Assembly: GCF_035506375.1 (NCBI RefSeq)
Contig: NZ_DATJPM010000027.1
Location: 1 to 35,676 of the forward strand
Reading direction: 5' to 3'
Source: Methanocella sp.
GTDB lineage: Archaea > Halobacteriota > Methanocellia > Methanocellales > Methanocellaceae
DNA length: 35,676 nucleotides
Position 1 is the first letter of the stretch. The number at the start of each line of letters is the position of its first letter. Below the pieces are notes generated by a model. It worked only from the letters and a program-made list of their open reading frames with translations, was not told the DNA's origin and made no database searches. A program made the position numbers and the translations under genes. Positions 1-7,629 of the stretch are shown here, piece after piece.

Positions 1-1
1 G

Positions 2-1132
2 TTAGTCGGAGACAAGGCCGGCCCGGTCGGCATGGCTTTCGCCAACGGCATGACGAACATGTCCGCGGGGCACACCCCGCTGCTGGCGGTCGTCAGGCCC
101 AACCTCATCCCGAAGCCCGCAACGCTCATCGTGCCGAAAGTAACCGTCAAGAACCTGGACCAGGCGTCCCAGATCTTCGGCCCCGCCCAGGCGGCCGTCG
201 CGAAGGCCGTCGCGGACGCGGTCGAGGAAGGCGCCATCCCTAAGGATATGGTCGAAGACATCGTTCTCATCGTCTCAGTTTTCGTTCACCCGGCGGCGAA
301 GGATTATACGCGCATTTACAAGTACAACTACGGGGCCACCAAGCTGGCGCTCGCCAGGGCCATGGAGGGCTTCCCGTCCGTCGACAAGGTCACGTACGAG
401 AAGGACAGGGGCATGCACGCCATCATGGGCTACAAGATCATGCGCCTCTGGGATCCTCCTTATTTGCAGATCGCCATCGACGCGCCAGACCTGGGCGTCG
501 TGGAGCGAGTGCTCACCCAGGCCCCGAAGAACGACCACATCATCATCGAGGCGGGTACGCCGCTCATCAAGCGTTACGGCCTCGAAGTGATCAGCAAGAT
601 CCGGGCCATCAAGAGGGACGCCTTCATCGTGGCCGACCTGAAGACCCTGGACACCGGTAACCTGGAGGCCAGGATGGCGGCGGACGCGACTGCTGATGCT
701 GTCGTCTGCTCGGGCCTCGCCCCGCAGGAGACCATCGAGAAGTTCGTCGAGGAGGCCCGAAAGGTGGGCATCTACTCCATCATCGACATGCTCAACGTGG
801 AGAGCCCGGCGAAGGTCGTCGAGTCCCTCAAGCACAAGCCGGACATCGTCGAGCTCCACCGCGGCATAGACACCGAGGGCCAGAAGGCAGAGCACGCCTG
901 GGGCAACATCGCAGGAATTAAAAAAGCCGCGGGCGGCAGGAAGCTGCTCGTCGCGGTCGCCGGCGGCGTGAAGGTCGAGAACGTCGAGGTCGCCATCAAG
1001 GGCGGCGCGGACATACTCGTCGTGGGCAGGGCCATCACCAACGCAAAGGACATCGAGGGCGCCACCAGGGCTTTCCTCGGGGCCATGCACAAGGACGAGA
1101 TCGATCAGTACCGCATCATGACCGATTTCTGA
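2..1132 (+). CDS. fae-hps: Bifunctional formaldehyde-activating enzyme / 3-hexulose-6-phosphate synthase (5' partial)
   Basis: The open frame enters from the left edge, so the true start lies outside; the first ATG in the window (32) is internal to the Fae domain. About 140 visible residues are Fae, which condenses formaldehyde with tetrahydromethanopterin. The rest, from about LWDPPYLQIAIDAP, is Hps, a TIM-barrel orotidine-decarboxylase relative joining formaldehyde and ribulose 5-phosphate. The DLKTLD motif near residue 202 (counting from ATG 32) fits the metal/substrate site of Hps. In archaea without an oxidative pentose phosphate route this fusion is known to work mainly in reverse, making ribulose/ribose phosphate while Fae traps the released formaldehyde. 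A pyrimidine-rich terminator follows the stop. Confidence 0.95.
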   Translation, partial: LVGDKAGPVGMAFANGMTNMSAGHTPLLAVVRPNLIPKPATLIVPKVTVKNLDQASQIFGPAQAAVAKAVADAVEEGAIPKDMVEDIVLIVSVFVHPAAKDYTRIYKYNYGATKLALARAMEGFPSVDKVTYEKDRGMHAIMGYKIMRLWDPPYLQIAIDAPDLGVVERVLTQAPKNDHIIIEAGTPLIKRYGLEVISKIRAIKRDAFIVADLKTLDTGNLEARMAADATADAVVCSGLAPQETIEKFVEEARKVGIYSIIDMLNVESPAKVVESLKHKPDIVELHRGIDTEGQKAEHAWGNIAGIKKAAGGRKLLVAVAGGVKVENVEVAIKGGADILVVGRAITNAKDIEGATRAFLGAMHKDEIDQYRIMTDF

Positions 1133-1160
1133 AAAAGGACCCATGGGTGGCGTGAGCCAT

Positions 1161-1182
1161 CCTTCTTCTACTTTTACTTTTT
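1161..1182 (+). terminator. Pyrimidine/T-rich terminator after fae-hps
   Basis: A run of Ts broken by C and A begins about 30 bases after the fae-hps stop and ends in five Ts. Archaeal RNA polymerase stops at such T-rich tracts without needing a hairpin. A call from composition and position only. Confidence 0.5.
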
Positions 1183-1186
1183 AGCG

Positions 1187-1216
1187 GTTCGACGCCCGCC
1201 CGATGGCGGGCTACTC
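1187..1216 (+). repeat. REP-like hairpin, copy 1
   Basis: GCCCGCC and GGCGGGC pair around a CGAT loop, flanked by TCGAC on the left and TACTC on the right. On the opposite strand it reads GAGTAG followed by the hairpin, the layout of bacterial REP sequences (a GTAG foot before a short stem). A second copy at 11751-11780 in the other orientation has one extra base in each arm that pair with each other, keeping the stem intact. Confidence 0.55.
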
Positions 1217-1219
1217 TGT

Positions 1220-1406
1220 CTTTTCGGGAGCTACGATGTCAGGGCCGGGCTTGCACCCTATTCGCACGGCTGCTGATGCAGCGTGCTCATACGCAAGCCC
1301 TGAGCAGCGTTTTATCCTTCGGAAAAAACGCTCATTACCCCGCCATTGTGCACGAGCGCTCCGCGCGGCGTAGCATCGGCCTGATGGCCGACTGATGCCC
1401 GAAAAG
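1220..1406 (+). ncRNA. Candidate structured RNA, multi-stem, family unknown
   Basis: A perfect 9-bp pairing (CTTTTCGGG at 1220-1228 with CCCGAAAAG at 1398-1406) encloses three stem-loops. The first is GGGCTTGC/GCAAGCCC (1247-1254, 1293-1300) with an inner stem GCTGC/GCAGC and a TGAT loop. The second is AGCGTTTT/AAAACGCT (1306-1332) capped by a C(TTCG)G tetraloop. The third is TCGGCC/GGCCGA (1376-1391) around a TGAT loop. There is no plausible ORF, and the GC content is higher than the AT-rich spacer that follows. It does not show the RNase P or SRP RNA signatures I know. It could be a free RNA, a 3' UTR element of fae-hps, or a cluster of REP-like palindromes. Confidence 0.4.
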
Positions 1407-1497
1407 CCTCCGCCGAACGCTATTTTTAACTTGAATATACGGTAAATTATAATGAATCTGTTATAACCCTGCGCGCAGAATTGTATTCAGCACATTT

Positions 1498-1740
1498 ATG
1501 GAAGCTACTAATGGTACGAAGATGGCGGATCACGATTTTATAAGGTCCGGCTATCTCAGGCAAATACTGGATATCCTGCCCATGGGTATCCTCATTCTCC
1601 AGGCGCCGGCCGGCAACATCGTCATGGCCAACCCGGAGATGGAGAAGATTCACAAACGCCAGTTCCCTCTTCCGATAGCGACCGATGAATACATGGAGTG
1701 GAGGCTGTTATCCGTGGATGGCCGGCATATATCAGTGATC
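1498..1740 (+). pseudogene. Truncated PAS-domain sensor remnant
   Basis: The frame from ATG 1498 reads as the start of a PAS domain: a helix with the pattern LRQILDILPMGILIL, then AGNIVMANPEMEKI, later a WRLLSVDGRHIS strand. About 80 residues in, the similarity stops and the frame runs antisense through the end of the neighbouring FMN reductase to 1884; that part is not real coding. The natural partner domains (more PAS, histidine kinase) are absent, so this is probably the 5' stump of a sensor gene cut by rearrangement near 1740. A short translated PAS protein cannot be excluded. Confidence 0.5.
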
Positions 1741-2298
1741 TTATTTTACTCTCAGCCTTCTCGTCCAGGCGGCCAGGCCCACCATCATTTCTTTTACTTT
1801 CTCCCGCGTCTTCGCGTCCGTCACTTTACCGCTGGCGTCGACCTTGTCCGCTACGAAGGGCACCATGACCTCGGGGCGATTTAACGCGTGCATGTTGACG
1901 TAGACGAACGTCTGCCGCAGGTGGTACTGCGCCCTCGCCCCGGCGATCATGCCGATGGAGGCGCTCATGACGGCCACGGGCTTATCGTCCCAGGAGTTAT
2001 CGCCCGGTGGCCGCGAGGCCCAGTCGATGGCGTTCTTGAGGACGCCCGGCACCGAGTAGTTATACTCCGGCGTCGCGATCAGGATGGCGTCGGCTGCCTT
2101 GATCTTTTGCTTGAATTCCTTTACCCTGGCCGGCATGTCGTTGTCCAGGTCCTGGTTATAGGGCGGTATACCTTCGATGTCGAAGACCTCTAGCTCCATG
2201 TCCTCCGGCGATTCCTCCCGGGCCGTGCGGAGCAGCGCCTTATTGTACGAGCCTTTTCGCAGGCTTCCAGCGAAGCCGAGCACTTTTATCTTATCCAT
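1741..2298 (-). CDS. NAD(P)H-dependent FMN reductase (flavodoxin-like fold)
   Basis: The 185-residue protein has the family's phosphate loop GSLRKGSYNKALL near residues 11-23 and the flavin-contact segment TPEYNYSVPGVLKNAIDWAS near 75-95. Length and both motifs match the NADPH-dependent FMN/quinone/chromate reductase family. It is a cytosolic homodimer in known members and reduces free flavin, quinones or metal oxyanions. It starts with MDKIKVLGFAGS at ATG 2298; a TATA-like TTTATTTATAG lies about 45 bases upstream. It is a single gene, facing the remnant PAS gene, with its stop at the remnant's broken end. The physiological substrate cannot be told from sequence. Confidence 0.88.
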   Translation of the reverse strand: MDKIKVLGFAGSLRKGSYNKALLRTAREESPEDMELEVFDIEGIPPYNQDLDNDMPARVKEFKQKIKAADAILIATPEYNYSVPGVLKNAIDWASRPPGDNSWDDKPVAVMSASIGMIAGARAQYHLRQTFVYVNMHALNRPEVMVPFVADKVDASGKVTDAKTREKVKEMMVGLAAWTRRLRVK

Positions 2299-2408
2299 AG
2301 ATGACCATTATCCCAGTCCTAATATGCCCGACGGACCTATAAATAAATTTTAGACATTTTCCCCGTCCACATAAACAAGCTTTAACATCGGTCCCTCCAT
2401 ATGGGCAT

Positions 2409-3413
2409 ATGATGTCTGACTGGGCCTCACGACTAAAATATGACCCTATTCGGCCTTTAACGGGCTCCGATGCCATCGAATATTTTACCCGAAGGGACCT
2501 GCTCGGGCTCGATGCGGGGCCCATCGAACGTATTCATCAACTTCCAGATGTCGCCAGGATCGTCCGAAAACAGCGGCCCGACGGCTCCTGGAAATATCCT
2601 GGCCGGACGACATGCAATGGCGTGAAATATAGCCTTCTCGAAACCTGGAAACAGCTGCGATTTTTGGTGGACCAGTATGGCATGGGCAGGCCACACATGG
2701 CCATTGTGAAGTCCGCCGAATACGTCTTCGCCCGCCAGACCGGCGAGGGCGACATCCGGGGCATCCTGGCCAATCAATACGCGCCCTACTATACGGGCGC
2801 CATCATGTCACTCTTGATAAAGGCGGGCTATGGGGACGATCCCAGAATTGAAAAAGGGCTCCGGTGGCTGCTCAACGTGAGGCAGGAGGACGGGGGCTGG
2901 ATCATCGGCAGCCCCGGCATACTGGGACTGGGAAAGCTTACCAGGGCCGAGCTCGAGGGCCTGGTATCGGACCCAGGGAGGAAGACGGCCCGGGCGTTCG
3001 ACCCTTCAAAGCCCTTCTCGGCCGCCGGCACGGGCATGGTATTGCGGGCGTTCGCGGCGCATCCGCGCTACCGTAAAAGTCCCGAAGCCATGCGGGCAGC
3101 CCGCCTCTTGAAATCCATGCTTTTTAAAAAGGACAACTGGTCCTCCTACGGCCATCCCGATAACTGGGTCCGGTTCCAGTTCCCTTTCTGGTGGACGAAC
3201 CTGGTATCCGCGCTCGATACCCTTTCCCTCATGGGGTTCACGGCCGGGGACGATGACGTTCGAAATGCTCTGGAATGGCTCATCAGGCACCAGCGGCCGG
3301 ACGGCCTTTGGAACGTCTCTTATTCGAGGATCCATCGAAGCCCCGATAAACCGGCGACCAGGCTCTGGGTCTCGCTCGCCATCTGCCGCATACTTAAAAG
3401 GTGCTATGGATAA
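2409..3413 (+). CDS. Terpenoid-cyclase/prenyltransferase-fold (squalene-cyclase-like repeat) protein
   Basis: The 334-residue protein carries repeated Q-x-x-x-G-x-W motifs of alpha/alpha-toroid proteins: QRPDGSW near residue 55, QTGEGD near 110, QEDGGW near 159 and QRPDGLW near 299. These QW-type repeats occur in squalene/hopene cyclases and protein prenyltransferase subunits. It is about half the length of a squalene-hopene cyclase and I see no catalytic DXDD motif, so a single-barrel protein of unknown reaction is more likely than a true triterpene cyclase. There is no signal peptide or membrane segment. The start could be ATG 2409 or the next codon, ATG 2412. It is followed by tpiA on the same strand 60 bases later, perhaps with its own promoter. 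Confidence 0.75.
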   Translation: MMSDWASRLKYDPIRPLTGSDAIEYFTRRDLLGLDAGPIERIHQLPDVARIVRKQRPDGSWKYPGRTTCNGVKYSLLETWKQLRFLVDQYGMGRPHMAIVKSAEYVFARQTGEGDIRGILANQYAPYYTGAIMSLLIKAGYGDDPRIEKGLRWLLNVRQEDGGWIIGSPGILGLGKLTRAELEGLVSDPGRKTARAFDPSKPFSAAGTGMVLRAFAAHPRYRKSPEAMRAARLLKSMLFKKDNWSSYGHPDNWVRFQFPFWWTNLVSALDTLSLMGFTAGDDDVRNALEWLIRHQRPDGLWNVSYSRIHRSPDKPATRLWVSLAICRILKRCYG

Positions 3414-3476
3414 CGGCCATTCTTCCAGTTTTGAGAAACAATTATAATCGCACCCGCCGACATTATTTTGATCATC

Positions 3477-4133
3477 ATGCAGAAGCCCATCATCATTCTC
3501 AACTATAAGACGTATCTCGAAAGCTCCGGAGACAAGGGCCGCCAGCTCACCTGGGCCGCCCGCGACGTCATGCAGGAGACCGGTATCCGCATCATCGCCT
3601 GCCCCCAGACCCCCGAGCTGTTCCACCACAAAGGCTACGGCATCGAGATCTTTTCGCAGCACGTCGACCCCATCGAGCCCGGCAGCCATACGGGCCACAT
3701 CCTGCCCCAGTCCCTCCAGTTCTGCGGGGTCAACGGCTCGCTCATCAACCATTCCGAGGACCGGCGGCCGCTGGAGGAAATTAAAAAGTGCGTCGATATC
3801 CTGCGCAAGCACGGCATGACCTCGGTGGTGTGCGCCGAAAGCATCGAGAAGGTCAAGGAAGTCTCGCAGTTCAAGCCCGACTATGTGGCCATCGAGCCGC
3901 CCGAGCTCATCGGCAGCGGCATCCCGGTATCCAAGGCCGACCCGGGCATCGTTCGGAACTCCGTCGCGGCCGTAACTGATCCGAACGTGAAAGTGCTCTG
4001 CGGCGCCGGCATCTCGAAGGGCGAGGACGTGAAGGCTGCCCTGGAGCTGGGCACTGTCGGCGTGCTTCTGGCGTCGGGCGTGGTCAAGGCGAAGGACCCG
4101 AAGGCCGCGCTTCGGGACCTGGTCACATATTAA
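3477..4133 (+). CDS. tpiA: Triosephosphate isomerase, archaeal type
   Basis: This interconverts dihydroxyacetone phosphate and glyceraldehyde 3-phosphate in gluconeogenesis/glycolysis. The TIM barrel shows the catalytic Lys in NYKTY (K11), His in NHSED (H92) and Glu in AIEPPELIG (E140), and a phosphate loop CGAGIS. The length of 218 residues is that of the short archaeal tetrameric form (bacterial forms are about 250). An in-frame TTG at 3468 would add three residues, but ATG 3477 is preferred: AATTATAATC about 30 bases before it looks like a TATA box giving a leaderless message. FBP aldolase, its pathway neighbour, lies 1.1 kb downstream on the same strand. Confidence 0.95.
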   Translation: MQKPIIILNYKTYLESSGDKGRQLTWAARDVMQETGIRIIACPQTPELFHHKGYGIEIFSQHVDPIEPGSHTGHILPQSLQFCGVNGSLINHSEDRRPLEEIKKCVDILRKHGMTSVVCAESIEKVKEVSQFKPDYVAIEPPELIGSGIPVSKADPGIVRNSVAAVTDPNVKVLCGAGISKGEDVKAALELGTVGVLLASGVVKAKDPKAALRDLVTY

Positions 4134-4277
4134 AGGCACAGTGCCCTATTGTTTATGATTTTTCCGTCGGTAGCTTGGCCGTTTTGCCCCTCGTGACCCT
4201 GTTAATATGACAATCCACGAAGGCATGGCGGTATAATTTTGCTCTGTTGAACATCTTATTTTAAGTGCACGGAGTGT

Positions 4278-4558
4278 ACGGAGGCACTATTTCTCACCAC
4301 AATGGCACGGAGTTCACTAAGGCCCACAAAGCCTTTTTTTTAATATGTAAGTAATAAAGTACACAAAGCGGTTCATTGGCGATCAGGGCACGAAGGATAC
4401 AGTGGAATGAACAAGAGCACTTTTTGCCCCTGTGCCTTCATATCCTATATCTTATAAGTTCAAAAAGCGGCTTTGTGTCCTTTGTCTCTTAATTATAAAA
4501 AAGACTTTGTGAGCCTCCGTGCTCTTCGTGCCTCTGTGGTGAGAAATAGTGCCTCCGT
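4278..4558. repeat. Long imperfect palindrome (intergenic repeat element A)
   Basis: The outer 24 bases at 4278-4301 are the exact reverse complement of 4535-4558. Inside, the arms continue imperfectly for about 100 bases (CACAAAG followed by a T run on the left; an A run followed by CTTTGTG on the right; GTACACAAAGCGG versus GCGGCTTTGTGTCC). The loop is roughly 80 bases. A partial third copy of the outer arm is at about 4605-4635. The wording (CACGGAG, CACAAAG, CACGAAGG) resembles dispersed non-coding repeats and has no coding potential. With its flanks it fills the 560-base gap between tpiA and the DUF457 gene. Confidence 0.75.
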
Positions 4559-4691
4559 CACCGTTGTGCCTTAAAGAGCAGCAAACCATCATGACATAAA
4601 CACGGAACTACTGGCCTCCGTGGTGAAAATAGTGTCTTCCATGCCCTTATGAAGCTTAAATGCCGGGACAATTCAACACAGCAGCATAATT

Positions 4692-5168
4692 TTAAAAGAC
4701 CCCATAGTAGGCGAGCATCATGAGCCCGCCAGCCACGAGCAGCGAGTAATTCCAGAGGGGGTTAGAGCCTTTTAGCCAGCGCAGCCCCCGCATCGTATTA
4801 TCGAACGGCCCGAAAAGGGGCACGCCCATCTTCGTGAGTGAGTCGAGCATCACGTGGGAGAATATGGCGCAGAAAGCGGCCAGTGTCGCGTAGTACGCCA
4901 GCGCCCCCTCGTGCAGGCCGTAGCTGAAGAGCACGAAGGTGCCCGCCGTTACGGCCACAACGGTGGTCAGGCTGTGCGTGATCCAGCACCTGTGGAAGAT
5001 GCCCCAGAAGAACTTTTTATCCATGTCGGGCTTCATGGACATGGCCGCCGCTATGCCTCCCGCCGTCACCGAGAGCGCCAGCGTCTGGAGCGTGTCGCCC
5101 TTCGGCAGGAAGTACATGATGCCGAAAAATAACAACATAGCTCCGCCGAAATGGCCCGGCCTATCCAT
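4692..5168 (-). CDS. Membrane-bound DUF457 / YdjM-type putative metal-dependent hydrolase
   Basis: The 158-residue protein has about four to five hydrophobic helices and the family's conserved polar residues: HRCWITHS near residue 60 and HVMLDSLTKMGVPLFGPF near 105-122. These histidines and aspartates are thought to bind metal in the LexA-binding/YdjM family; the actual reaction is unknown. The start at ATG 5168 (MDRPGH) was chosen as the longest reasonable frame. It runs divergently from the aldolase gene with about 100 bases between them. Confidence 0.8.
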   Translation of the reverse strand: MDRPGHFGGAMLLFFGIMYFLPKGDTLQTLALSVTAGGIAAAMSMKPDMDKKFFWGIFHRCWITHSLTTVVAVTAGTFVLFSYGLHEGALAYYATLAAFCAIFSHVMLDSLTKMGVPLFGPFDNTMRGLRWLKGSNPLWNYSLLVAGGLMMLAYYGVF

Positions 5169-5232
5169 CTTCCATCCCCATTGAGAATAGCGCTTGTAGT
5201 GCTTATCCTTTGCGCCAGGCCCTCAAGCGCCA

Positions 5233-5250
5233 CCAAAATAAATAATATTA
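5233..5250 (+). promoter_or_regulatory. TATA-box region of the aldolase gene
   Basis: An AT-only stretch (AAATAAATAATATTA) is centred about 27 bases before the ATG at 5269, with no ribosome site between. This spacing fits an archaeal promoter producing a leaderless transcript. Confidence 0.5.
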
Positions 5251-5268
5251 AAGAGCAAATATTATATT

Positions 5269-6069
5269 ATGCTCGAACCATCCCAGAAGTATATGTCCCG
5301 ATTATTCAGGAACGGCCGGGCCATGTTTTTGGCCTACGACCAGGGCCTGGAGCACGGGCCTAAGGATTTTAACGATAAGAACTATAACCCCGAGTACATC
5401 ATCGACATCGCCCTCCGCAACAAGTTCACGGGCCTCATCTTTCACAAGGGCCTGGCCGAAAAATACCACGAGAACTACTCCGGTAAAGTGCCCCTTATCG
5501 TCAAGGTGAACGGCAAGGACAACATCGCGAAGGCGCAGGCCGAGGTGGAGCCGTTCTCGCCCGTGGTCTGCTCCGTCGACTACGCCGTGAAGCTGGGCGC
5601 CGACGCCGTCGGCTACACGCTCTACGTGGGCTCGCCGCTGGAGTCAAAGGCCATGGAGGACCTCCGCCAGGTCCAGGAGTGTGCCCGGGACTATGGCCTG
5701 CCCGTCGTCGGCTGGATGTATCCGAGGGGCAAGTACGTGGAGAACGACACCGACCCGAACATCGTCGCCTACGGCGCACGCGTGGGCCTGGAGCTGGGAT
5801 GCGACCTGCTAAAGGTCAAGTACACCGGCTCGAAGGAAACGTTCAAGAAGGTCGTCGACATGGCCGGCCGCGCTAAAGTTCTCTGCGCCGGCGGCCTCAA
5901 GTCGGACCTGAACGTGTTCTTAAAACAGACGAGGGATATCCTGGACGTGGGCGCTACCGGCGTCGCCGTCGGCCGCAACGTCTGGCAGAGCGATAGCCCG
6001 GATAAGGTTTCGAAGGCTCTCGAGAAGATAATCTTCGATAATAAGTCGGTCGAGGATGCGCTGAAATAA
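5269..6069 (+). CDS. fba: Fructose-bisphosphate aldolase, archaeal class I (DhnA family)
   Basis: Joins glyceraldehyde 3-phosphate and dihydroxyacetone phosphate in gluconeogenesis. The 266-residue barrel has the N-terminal AYDQGLEHGP motif typical of archaeal FBP aldolase; the related aminodideoxyheptulosonate synthase usually has a DHG version. The Schiff-base Lys is in LLKVKYTG (K182 by alignment with the family's K-x-x-Y-T-G). The phosphate site is AGGLKS and TGVAVGRN. The length is normal. The start is ATG 5269, probably leaderless given the AT-rich box about 27 bases upstream. Its nearness to tpiA gives a small carbon-metabolism cluster. The alternative, a shikimate-route ADH synthase, is less likely from the N-terminal motif. 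Confidence 0.93.
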   Translation: MLEPSQKYMSRLFRNGRAMFLAYDQGLEHGPKDFNDKNYNPEYIIDIALRNKFTGLIFHKGLAEKYHENYSGKVPLIVKVNGKDNIAKAQAEVEPFSPVVCSVDYAVKLGADAVGYTLYVGSPLESKAMEDLRQVQECARDYGLPVVGWMYPRGKYVENDTDPNIVAYGARVGLELGCDLLKVKYTGSKETFKKVVDMAGRAKVLCAGGLKSDLNVFLKQTRDILDVGATGVAVGRNVWQSDSPDKVSKALEKIIFDNKSVEDALK

Positions 6070-6083
6070 TAGTAGAAAAAAGT

Positions 6084-6962
6084 CTAGTAAGTAGTTAACC
6101 TGCTGATGACATCCATACGGGTGATCATGCCCTTAGGCTTGCCATCCTCCGTAACCAAAAGTCGGCCGATCTTATTCTGGTTCATGACGGACACGGCCTC
6201 GTACATGGGTTGCCCCTGGTCTATGGAGATGACATTCGGGGTCATGATATCCGTCACATTATCGTCAGTCTTGCCGCCCGAAATGGCCCGGCCGATGTCC
6301 GTATAGGTGACGATGCCCACGATGTCCCCGTCCTTCTCCACGGGCGCCCCGTGGATGTCGTGCTTCGCCAGCACTATGAGGGCGTCCTTGACCGTCGCCG
6401 TCGCCGGTATGGTGATGAGCCGGTGGTTGATGTAGTCGCGCACGGGCTTCTTGGGCATGGAGATCATCTCGTTAATGCTGCACAGGATGACGCTGTTGAT
6501 GTCGTCCCGGCCGACGACCTCCCCCCGTATGACGAGCTTGTTAACGGGCGTGGGCCCGACCTGGATGCTGTCGCCCACGTTGAAGACCCGGGCGTCGCCC
6601 AGTATCTTCACGCTGGCCCGGCAAAGCTCGGGGTGGCGGACCGTGTTCAGGTCGATGTCGGCCACGTTGGCGTTCATGATCCGCTCGCCGTTACGGTAGA
6701 TGGCCACGTCGGCCTCCCTGTCCATGTGCGTCAGGTTCAGCGCCTCGTAGGCCGTGCCGGTCGCCTTATAGCCGCCCTTCGGACCGGGCACGCCTTCCAC
6801 CAGGCCCAGCGCCTTGAGCGATTGCATCTGGTTCCGGACCGTGCCGGGGTTCCTGTCAATCCGCTCCGAGATCTCCTCGCCCTTTACGGCCCTGCCTTTC
6901 TCCCTGAATAAGTTAATGAGCGCGGAAAGGATCTCCCGCTGTATTACCGTTAGCTCAACCAT
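6084..6962 (-). CDS. Winged-helix regulator with C-terminal CBS domain pair
   Basis: Residues about 1-70 form a winged helix (IQREILSALINLF, then EISERIDRNPGTVRNQMQSL). A middle domain of about 90 residues follows (GERIMNANVADI, GDSIQVGPTPVNKLVIRGEVVG), then two CBS motifs ending in GIVTYTDIGRAI and GMITRMDVISRL. CBS pairs sense adenine nucleotides or related ligands, so this is probably a ligand-controlled DNA-binding protein; its target is unknown. The start is ATG 6962 (MVELTV); a GTGAT ribosome-site-like sequence sits four bases before it, and that makes the upstream in-frame GTG at 6971 part of the ribosome site. It converges on the aldolase gene with a 14-base gap. Confidence 0.85.
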   Translation of the reverse strand: MVELTVIQREILSALINLFREKGRAVKGEEISERIDRNPGTVRNQMQSLKALGLVEGVPGPKGGYKATGTAYEALNLTHMDREADVAIYRNGERIMNANVADIDLNTVRHPELCRASVKILGDARVFNVGDSIQVGPTPVNKLVIRGEVVGRDDINSVILCSINEMISMPKKPVRDYINHRLITIPATATVKDALIVLAKHDIHGAPVEKDGDIVGIVTYTDIGRAISGGKTDDNVTDIMTPNVISIDQGQPMYEAVSVMNQNKIGRLLVTEDGKPKGMITRMDVISRLTTY

Positions 6963-7077
6963 TAGAATCACTGAGATCGATCAATTATCCAAATTATTAT
7001 GTATGCGCCTATATGAGGCTTTTTATGATTATTAATGTTTTATCATTATATATTTTCTTATAAGTCCTGCCTGAAGA

Positions 7078-7130
7078 CATTCATGTTTAATTGGCATTAA
7101 AATACATGAATGCCATGTTATTGCATGGCA
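7078..7130. promoter_or_regulatory. Two overlapping inverted repeats upstream of the split-barrel flavoprotein
   Basis: CATTCATGT (7078-7086) pairs with ACATGAATG (7104-7112). Overlapping its right end, TGCCATG (7111-7117) pairs with CATGGCA (7124-7130). The second palindrome directly abuts a TATA-like CGATATATAG (7133-7142), the place where a repressor or activator would block or help TBP/TFB. A likely operator; the regulator is unknown, and the divergent HTH-CBS protein is one candidate. Confidence 0.5.
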
Positions 7131-7179
7131 AACGATATATAGCCAAAGGGAAACACGACTCCATGGAGTAGGTGGAACG

Positions 7180-7629
7180 ATGGTCACCGATAAAGAGCTT
7201 GAGCGTCTTATTATCGATTTCATGAGGACCCAGGGCATGTGCGTGCTTGCGACTTGCTCGAACAACGTGCCCAGGGCGTCGGCGGTGGAGTTCTTCCCGG
7301 ATGGCACCACTCTCTACATCTTAACGGAGGGCGGCGAGAAGGTCGCCAACATTACCTCGAACCCGCGCGTATCAGTCGCCGTACACACCCAGTTCACCGG
7401 CTGGGACAGCATCAAGGGCATACAGATAACGGGCACCGCCGAAGTCGGGAAAGCAGGGTCGAAGATATTTGAGGAGGGCGCGGAGGCCTATAGAAAACGC
7501 CGGGGCCTCAAGGGCGTCAGCATCCCCGACTTTATGAATATTATTAAAATAGCTCCTAAAAAAATAGAATACCTGGACACAACTCTCAAGGCAAGAGGGC
7601 TGGGTGTCAGGCATGTTCTAGAGTATTGA
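7180..7629 (+). CDS. Pyridoxamine 5'-phosphate oxidase-like FMN-binding split-barrel protein
   Basis: The 149-residue protein fits the split-barrel flavoprotein superfamily: MCVLATCSNNVPRASAVEF near the start, DGTTLYILTEGGEKVANI, then NPRVSVAV and a GIQITGTAEV strand. Members bind FMN or F420 and reduce or sense small molecules; sequence alone does not say which. It starts at ATG 7180, preceded by AGGTGG seven bases upstream. A TATA-like CGATATATAG and two inverted repeats lie just before. Its last 23 bases overlap the end of the convergent membrane-protein gene. Confidence 0.82.
   Translation: MVTDKELERLIIDFMRTQGMCVLATCSNNVPRASAVEFFPDGTTLYILTEGGEKVANITSNPRVSVAVHTQFTGWDSIKGIQITGTAEVGKAGSKIFEEGAEAYRKRRGLKGVSIPDFMNIIKIAPKKIEYLDTTLKARGLGVRHVLEY

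Noticed and set aside
275..1144. 289-residue minus-strand frame opposite fae-hps
   Set aside because: It is a shadow of a GC-rich gene: Asp/Val/His/Leu-rich composition, no family pattern, and the plus strand clearly encodes Fae-Hps.
1220..1406. RNase P RNA or SRP RNA
   Set aside because: Too short and lacking the conserved core sequences of either; kept only as an unknown structured segment.
3006..4139. 377-residue minus-strand frame opposite the cyclase-like gene and tpiA
   Set aside because: It spans two genes on the other strand, has no recognisable motif and typical antisense composition.
4261..4640. CRISPR array or tandem repeat in the CACGGAG-rich gap
   Set aside because: The copies are inverted rather than direct and have no constant spacer length; a palindrome explains them better.
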